Under the pieces are notes generated by a model. It had not been told where the DNA came from. It saw only the letters and a list, made by a program, of their open reading frames with translations, and made no database searches. From Acheta domesticus (lineage: Eukaryota; Arthropoda; Insecta; Orthoptera; Gryllidae), in contig JAHLJT010003656.1 of assembly GCA_031308135.1 (NCBI GenBank), forward strand, positions 51,809,665 to 51,873,664: DNA of 64,000 bases, read 5' to 3'. Below, one piece after another: positions 58,291 to 64,000 of this stretch. Each line of letters starts with the position of its first letter. The stretch's first letter is position 1. Position numbers and translations under genes: made by a program.

Positions 58291-59519
58291 TCCGTTCGGC
58301 GTCAAATAGTGCATATAGACAGAACATATAGACATACAAAGACAAGTTAAGAATACATATTATAATCAGAGTCCAACTAAGTAACTAAGAAATATAACAC
58401 ACACAAATATTTGACATCACACGCAATTCCTTAGATTTTTCCGGAAACAAAGCGCACGAGAGAGAAAAGTCGCTAGTACTGCAGCAGGTAGGTTGTTCCA
58501 CTCAGTTATTGTCTGATTGGCAGAAGAGTATTTACGTACATCGGTTTTTTGATTCCTGTATTGAATTTTGTATGGATGATCTCCCCTTGTGAAAAGGGGA
58601 GGGTGCGCAGTCGGAAAGCGTTGCGCAGTCGGACTGGGTGAGGGACAGAAGGAGAGGACGTGCTGTTAGACGCCACCCAACTTCCAAGGATAGGAGGACA
58701 CTCGCCCCCTTGCAAACCACCATCATCCATTGATGCCAACGTCAAAACACAGATTTATTTCGTTCAGGTTTATTTCAAGAACGTTCAGATTATTTCCAGT
58801 ACAAACAGGCGTGCTATATAATTGATTCAGGTAGAATGTGCTGAATTTAAAGGCTAGTACCGAACAAAAGACGCTAGAGGGATGATGAACTCAATGCAAC
58901 TGCGGCTTCACTATTGTCGATAAATAACGGTAGTTTTGAAACAACTGAATCTAACGGATTTTAAGCCTTTTAGAATTACGTTTTGCTTTGCAGAGGTTAA
59001 AATTTTTATACTCTGAACCTGTTGTTGCGTTAAGAAACGTAATGTAACCATTCTTAACTGAATAAGCAGTATGATATAAAGCTTTGTTACTAAAGTGTAA
59101 AGATTTCTTTATGGATGTTTCATGTTGCGTAATGTTAAGTATAAAATTTTGTTACGTTGGAAAATGTTGATGTGTGTCAGAAGTTATATCGAAGAAGGCA
59201 CACAGACGCCATTGAGTAACATAGTTATAGGTACGTAAAGGAAGGCTCAATATTTAATTGTGAATCAGATGTAGATGAAAGGCTTTTTTCAACTCTTTCT
59301 GATTCTCAATTTTTTCAAGAGAAAAAATACATTGATTTTCAATATTGCGAATGTGTTCATTTGTACACTTGCCTCTTACCGTCGTTTTATTACGAATTTC
59401 TATCTTTCATATCACTTCGATTGGGTTAATGACGGCATGCCTCCAACTACGTCGTTTTGCTGTTCTATCTTGTGACATTTCCTGGCTTCTATGATGTCAT
59501 AACGTGCATTTAAAACCAT
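58291..59519. other. Unassigned DNA; possible 3' flank of the minus-strand exon
   Basis: Mostly AT-rich. TTTATT at 59386-59391 is AATAAA on the minus strand, about 130 bases past the stop codon of the candidate exon at 59520. Confidence 0.4.
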
Positions 59520-59738
59520 CTAATGCTGCATAAACTCGCGTTGAACGTCAGAAATTTCCTTCATTTGTATCGCTAATAACAATAGCGCTTCACACTCCTT
59601 GGACACCGCAAGAACATTATGCTCGTAAACCAAGGAACTAAGGTAGCGAAGCTGTCCAGTGTGATGAACGCGTTTAGCGTCGAAAAGCCTTTCAAAGCAT
59701 TCCCGCGCCAGCAGCAGCGAGTGGGTACTTGGCCCTAA
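59520..59738 (-). CDS. Candidate 3'-terminal exon, unknown helical protein
   Basis: The best coding candidate in the window. On the minus strand an acceptor-like TTTCAAGTCCACCGCAG ends at 59739. A 72-codon open frame then runs in phase 0 to a stop at 59520. It reads LGPSTHSLLLARECFERLFD, then RYLSSLVYEHNVLAVSKECE, and ends DVQREFMQH. The Leu/Ala/Glu pattern suggests amphipathic helices, perhaps TPR-like, but no family could be named. A minus-strand AATAAA follows 130 bases downstream. Unlike most frames here it is not low-complexity. Upstream exons were not found; the frame extending to 59873 enters CpG-rich sequence and is probably intron. Confidence 0.42.
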   Translation of the reverse strand, partial: LGPSTHSLLLARECFERLFDAKRVHHTGQLRYLSSLVYEHNVLAVSKECEALLLLAIQMKEISDVQREFMQH

Positions 59739-60411
59739 CTGCGGTGGACTTGAAATACTACAGTTGTACGTGCCCTTGAGGAGGTCCGAGTGCGAATAGC
59801 ACTCAAGTTTATTGGATCGCGGGATGGACGCACGCCAGGCGACGCGGCGCGGCGCCCGGGGCCAATGAAGCACCGCGGCGCTGACCTCCCGAACTTCTGC
59901 GCTGGCGCAAAAAGTGTTTTCACGGCGCCGGGAAGGACTCCCTTTTGTTGGTCGCGCCCAGGACCCTGCAACTCTCCATCAAACCGGGGACAACGCTCGA
60001 AGGTGCTACTTTAGGAGGCGCTAGTGTCGCCGGGGACAGGCTCGTCACATCCGCACCTAAAATTTGGCTAAATTGTGAGAAATACGAAAAGTGTTTTCTA
60101 AATGCTCAATTATTTGTAATATATTCATGAAGAACCCGCTGAAGAAAGCGCGAATATCGACGCTATTGTTTGTAACATTGCTTCCGTCTCGCGAACCTAC
60201 GCATCAGCCACGCACGTTTGAAGTATCGTTGGCAGCAGTTCCTATTTGAGTTCCTGTAAGAAGGTGCTACAGGAGAGTGCGCCACTATAATGGTATCCAC
60301 CACGTTATATGGGAGTTGAAGGGCCCTGGTCACGCCAAAGGACCTTTGCGACTCCAAGCAAGGACATCCCATTAACCTTGAACAATAGTTTTCCAAGCGT
60401 TCTACTTAGTA
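59739..60411. other. Unassigned DNA
   Basis: CpG-rich at 59820-59960. A minus-strand patch at 60338-60394 reads GKLLFKVNGMSLLGVAKVL, PDZ-like in spacing but isolated, with a stop soon after. No confident gene. Confidence 0.35.
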
Positions 60412-60845
60412 TTGCTGTGAATTGCGTTGATTAGTGATTCCGGGCGCGTCAATGGCCAAGGTCATTGGACACGTAAGGGACCACTTAGCGTACAGGATTT
60501 TCCCCAAACAGATCTGCACTACCAGCGGGGCACCGCCCCAGCTGGGACAAGCTCTAAGCTTCCGGCCGGTCTCCCTGCGTGTGTGGTAGTGTAGCGCATG
60601 CAAGTGCAAGTAAGAAGTGAAAATAGGATAAGAAAGTGGAAGGAGACATCGCGTGCGGTCTCTACTTCTCTTGCGCGTGGTGTTGGTTAGGGTTCTGCTC
60701 CAGCATTCGCCTGGTGTTGATCAGAGAAACCAGGAAAACTACCGATCGGAGTAGCCGGCCGCTAGAATTATCCTTCCGACAGCGGTTGAATTCTACCTAG
60801 CTATCTAGCTAGTGTCAAAAATCCTGTCCCCTCCGGACTCGAACC
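60412..60845 (-). mobile_element. SINE-A, minus strand, lacking only the A-box end
   Basis: The minus strand starts at the B box (GGTTCGAGTCCGGAGGGGAC), continues through TTGACACTAGCTAGATAGCT, ACCAGGCGAATGCTGGAGCA and TAGAGCTTGTCCCAGCTGGG, and ends with GACGCGCCCGGAATCACTAA. Part of the middle is diverged. Its B box is the closest of all copies to the tRNA consensus. Confidence 0.78.
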
Positions 60846-60904
60846 TGCGCAAACATATACACTCGCAAACATGCTTTACAATGATTTATCGAGCAAAATA
60901 CGTT

Positions 60905-61045
60905 TTCGAGAAGTTTCTTAGAATCATCAGAACGGATTTGGAAACAAGTCATCAGTTCCCCTCCAGAGGAATGCAACGTGTCGAATGTCACATTTGCCTG
61001 GATTGGTGGACGGGAAGTTGTCTAACCGTGAGTGACAGACGGACG
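60905..61045 (+). repeat. Dispersed repeat R2, copy 2
   Basis: Partner of 13770-13935, about 70% similar by eye. Landmarks here are AAGTTTCTTAGAATCATCAG, CGTGTCGAATGTCACATTTG, GGTGGACGGGAAGTTGTCTA and ACCGTGAGTGACAGACGGAC. Confidence 0.55.
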
Positions 61046-62262
61046 CGCGTTCCTCGAATGCTGCATGAGGATTGATATGGATTCATTCGCATTACTTAGA
61101 TTTCATGGCATGTCGCTTGCACCGCATCGGCGGACGCCCGCGTGGCCTCGTTGCATACACAGTGCGCTGTCGAATATGAAGCGAAACAGGCTGTGAAGAT
61201 TTTCGAACATTTCTGTAACTACAATAGCAGTGCTTCCGAGATCGAAACGTAAAGGAATTATTTATTGGCAATATTAACCTGTGGCGATGGCGTGGTCATA
61301 ATTGGCAATGAAAAAGATTTTTCTACCAGAAGACCACAAAAATAGCTTTGAGCTCGTAATCCAAGCGGGCATAAAAAATGACACTTTCAATTTAGTATGG
61401 CGGACAGTTCGAGACACCACTTCGGTATGGCATACCACTCCTTAACACTTTGGCTATCTAACGAACAATATACAATTTGAATTAACTGTGTACTTGTTCC
61501 CCAATGGCCGATTTTTTTCGAAATATTTAAAAAAATTGCGCAGCGCAACGCCGGCACCTTCAGGCCATCATATTTGCGTTTCCTTGTTCCTCATAACACT
61601 GGCTAACTTCTCACAAAATTTTAGCTTTGAGCTTATCATACGTCGATTTTCTTGCAGGCTCCCGGTCTAGAAGCTGCCTGAAACCAGCGATGTACATTTC
61701 TTAAAGTAGATAATGTTAAGGAAGGCAAGACACAAGCGGGAACAGCGCTGAACATCCAGGCACGCGTATTGTACTCCACAAATTCCACATGGGACGTCTG
61801 GATTTGAGCACCGTATCTGGAGGGGAAAAGTTGCTTGGGAGCCTCTGCTCGTCGGAAGACCCACTTGGCCGAACGCCTTCCCTTGCTTTTTGCAGTGTCG
61901 GAGACGAAGCAGCGGTGGAGACATACACCATACATGTAAACTAATGATTACAGAACTGTACATTACAGAACTGATTGACAGGAAATGTACAGTCGAAAAT
62001 TTACAATATCCACGTGGAATGCCAGTGGTCTGTGTCTCCAAGTATCAATCTCACTGTCCAGTAATAGTACTCCAGCACGCTTGCAGGTCTACCATAGGGT
62101 TCCTTTAAGGATAACAATGGAATTAAGGACATTCGAAATATATTTCAGAAGAAATTGTTTATTTTTACACAACTAAATAATATTACAAGTAAATCGTATA
62201 ACAAGTAAGCAACTAAATATACGATCAAGATAAATTACATTACACACTTTCAAGAACAGTAA
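61046..62262. other. Unassigned DNA with one multi-frame open patch
   Basis: The minus strand at about 61700-61930 is open in all three frames with mixed composition. No domain recognised, so it is not called as an exon. Confidence 0.35.
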
Positions 62263-62651
62263 TAGGGTGACCTGTCTTTTTTCTAGGACGAATTTTCCTG
62301 ACTTTTTCAGGTCGTTTCCTTATTTTTTACGCCAAACTTTGTGAAGTATTTTATAGTATTTAAATAAAATGTTAAGTGAAGCATGACTTTAGTAGATATT
62401 AAAACACTTTATCAACCGAGCTCTTTTCCTTTTTAAATTCCCGATGTTCTTGCACTATCACATTGTGAGAGAGACTATGTATTTCGATTCGAAAAAAAAA
62501 AGTGTCTTCCTTTATATATTTTCAGCTCTCAGATTGCACCGCAAAATTTCAAAATTTCATTTGGGAGACTCAAGACAAATCTGATGGAACAGGAGAATAC
62601 ATATCGACATTCAGGACATATCTCGCATTTTCAGGACGTATGGCAACCCTA
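62263..62651. mobile_element. Possible short hAT-like element
   Basis: The left end TAGGGTGACCTGTCTTTTTT and the right end read inward, TAGGGTTGCCATACGTCCTG, resemble each other and the termini at 29355 and 30179. CAGGACRTAT motifs recur near the right end. No matching 8-bp flanks were found, so the limits are tentative. Size 389 bp, no transposase. Confidence 0.5.
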
Positions 62652-62830
62652 GCCTGCCCGTTTGCCATAATTAGGATTTTTTTGAGCTGGGGTCTCGGCA
62701 GCGGCGCACGGTGTGACTACACTGCGGAAACGTGGCAAAACCTCAAATGGCATCGAATTCGATTATCAAGGTCTACCCAGGGGTTTTCGAGGAAGTTAAT
62801 TTCAATTTTACTAATACTAATGCATATCCC

Positions 62831-62868
62831 GATTTTGTATTAATATATAAGTATATTAATACAAAATC
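62831..62868. repeat. Perfect 17-bp hairpin
   Basis: GATTTTGTATTAATATA (62831-62847) and its exact reverse complement (62852-62868) are separated by TAAG. AT-rich cruciform-forming sequence with no T-run typical of a terminator. Confidence 0.9.
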
Positions 62869-64000
62869 CCGAACCGAATGCTTCGTTTCATTTTAGTAAT
62901 GCAGGTTGTCGCTGCGAGATATACACGCTCATACACAATTTTTCGTAAAACGTGAATCTGCAGCGACACGCAGCCAAATTTTCCTTTAATTGAATGAATA
63001 TTAAATACCTAAATTTCTCTATAAATTTCAGGTGTATTCTGTTATACATATCGAGTGATGTGGTGAGAGATTCCCAAAATTAACTTTTATTTTTGAGGTT
63101 TTGGCCACGAGTTTGCCGTCTGCTCCCACCGTGCGGTGGGCAGAAAGGAACTCGGACGCGCGGCAGGGAGAGGGGGGAGGGAGGTGACGCACGTGACATC
63201 TGTCAGCTCGGCATGCGCTGTTTGCGTTGGCAGCCTGCCCTGCCCCCTTCCCTCCCCACCCTTCCCCTCCCCACCCACGCAGGTCTGACATCTTTCCTCG
63301 CTTCAAAGAATGACGGCTCGACCTGGCCCTCTCATTCACTCCAGCGTTCATGTTCCTTGACACAAAACAATACTTCATGCACCTTTTGTTTCTCGCTCTT
63401 TAAATAGATCTACGTTTGCAACCTCCAGACCAAGCGCTTTATGACGGAGACCACACATTTTTAAATTGAAACTAAGCATGTTTAAAATAAGAATAATTGT
63501 GAAAATAATTAAATACATTTCTTCTAATAAGTATTGGTTTATTCAACCATTGAAAAACCAAAACCAAAAGAAAATTCAAAATTAACGTCGTATTCTTCTC
63601 TTTTTCCTCTTCATCAGTTGGATTGTATTCTTCTCAATTGGATTGTGCAGTCTCAAGCTGAAATCGAAAATATGTTTAGTTGTATCTCTTGTTGTTATTG
63701 TTTACTACAATATTCTGAATTAGATAATTGTAGATTTCATTTCTAGTCACTAATTACGAATAAAATTTTATCTCTATCTTTCCTCTTAATCTCTTCTCGA
63801 AGCAAATAATTCTTTACATTGCCAATTAGTGTCGAAAAGCACGCGTGACAAAGCACGAAAACATACGAAACAACTCTCATTGTATCAGTCGTAAAAAGAA
63901 AAAAGAAGGTGATGTGAAAATAAGAAAAAGTATCCTTAATGGTGATCAGGAAGTATAGATGTGATAATGTTATTTACTTTTTCAATATGATGGGAAGCAC
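62869..64000. other. Unassigned DNA to window end
   Basis: A GC-richer patch at 63100-63300 is open on both strands without recognised domain; the rest is AT-rich. Nothing recognised. Confidence 0.4.

Noticed and set aside
61636..62041. Minus-strand exon candidate
   Set aside because: All three minus frames are open over the same stretch and none shows a recognisable domain or clear splice borders.

Overview
The window looks like animal nuclear DNA, probably from an insect or other arthropod with a large, repeat-rich genome. That is inferred from texture: AT-rich background, abrupt GC-rich blocks, Tc1/mariner, hAT-like and pogo-like transposon remains, tRNA-derived SINEs and many microsatellites. 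No gene was recognised that would fix the species. There is no bacterial-style operon, no complete protein-coding gene, no rRNA and no CRISPR array. Most long open frames lie in GC-rich or 12-bp-periodic repeats that merely lack stop codons.

Two tRNA-derived SINE families can be defined here. SINE-A (about 500 bp, A and B box, (AATC)n tail) is seen at 2028-2174, 7763-8280, 15336-17620 (interrupted), 26951-27486, 41394-41428, 53287-53474 and 60412-60845. SINE-B (about 345 bp, B box, (TTCAA)n-type tail) is at 27842-28184 and 57096-57444. Between 15.3 and 17.6 kb one SINE-A copy appears to be interrupted twice: by a hAT-like element with a perfect 8-bp target duplication, and by a 1.1-kb element with terminal inverted repeats.

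DNA transposon remains: a Tc1-like transposase fragment (9880-10250) with a possible short Tc1-type element nearby (10985-11220); two 575/577-bp hAT-like non-autonomous copies in opposite orientation (6456-7030, 11546-12122); hAT-like elements at 15359-16027, 29355-30179 and possibly 62263-62651; pogo/Tigger-like elements at 32873-33379 and 50484-51059; and a TA-flanked element at 35791-36461. A foldback element at 38909-39045 carries a tRNA-like core. Several unclassified repeats occur as direct or inverted pairs.

GC-rich blocks (for example 20880-22130, 39440-40060, 46320-46720, 54155-55110, 56270-56860) are mostly C-rich or G-rich minisatellites, including two 12-bp arrays (21551-21658, 34972-35248) and an 81-bp array (56505-56692). 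They have some CpG-island character, but no transcript can be tied to them.

Possible coding exons are few: a minus-strand candidate terminal exon at 59520-59738 (best), a minus-strand candidate internal exon at about 45175-45382, and weak patches at 18802-18930 and 60338-60394. The window is best read as intergenic or intronic DNA built from successive transposon insertions.
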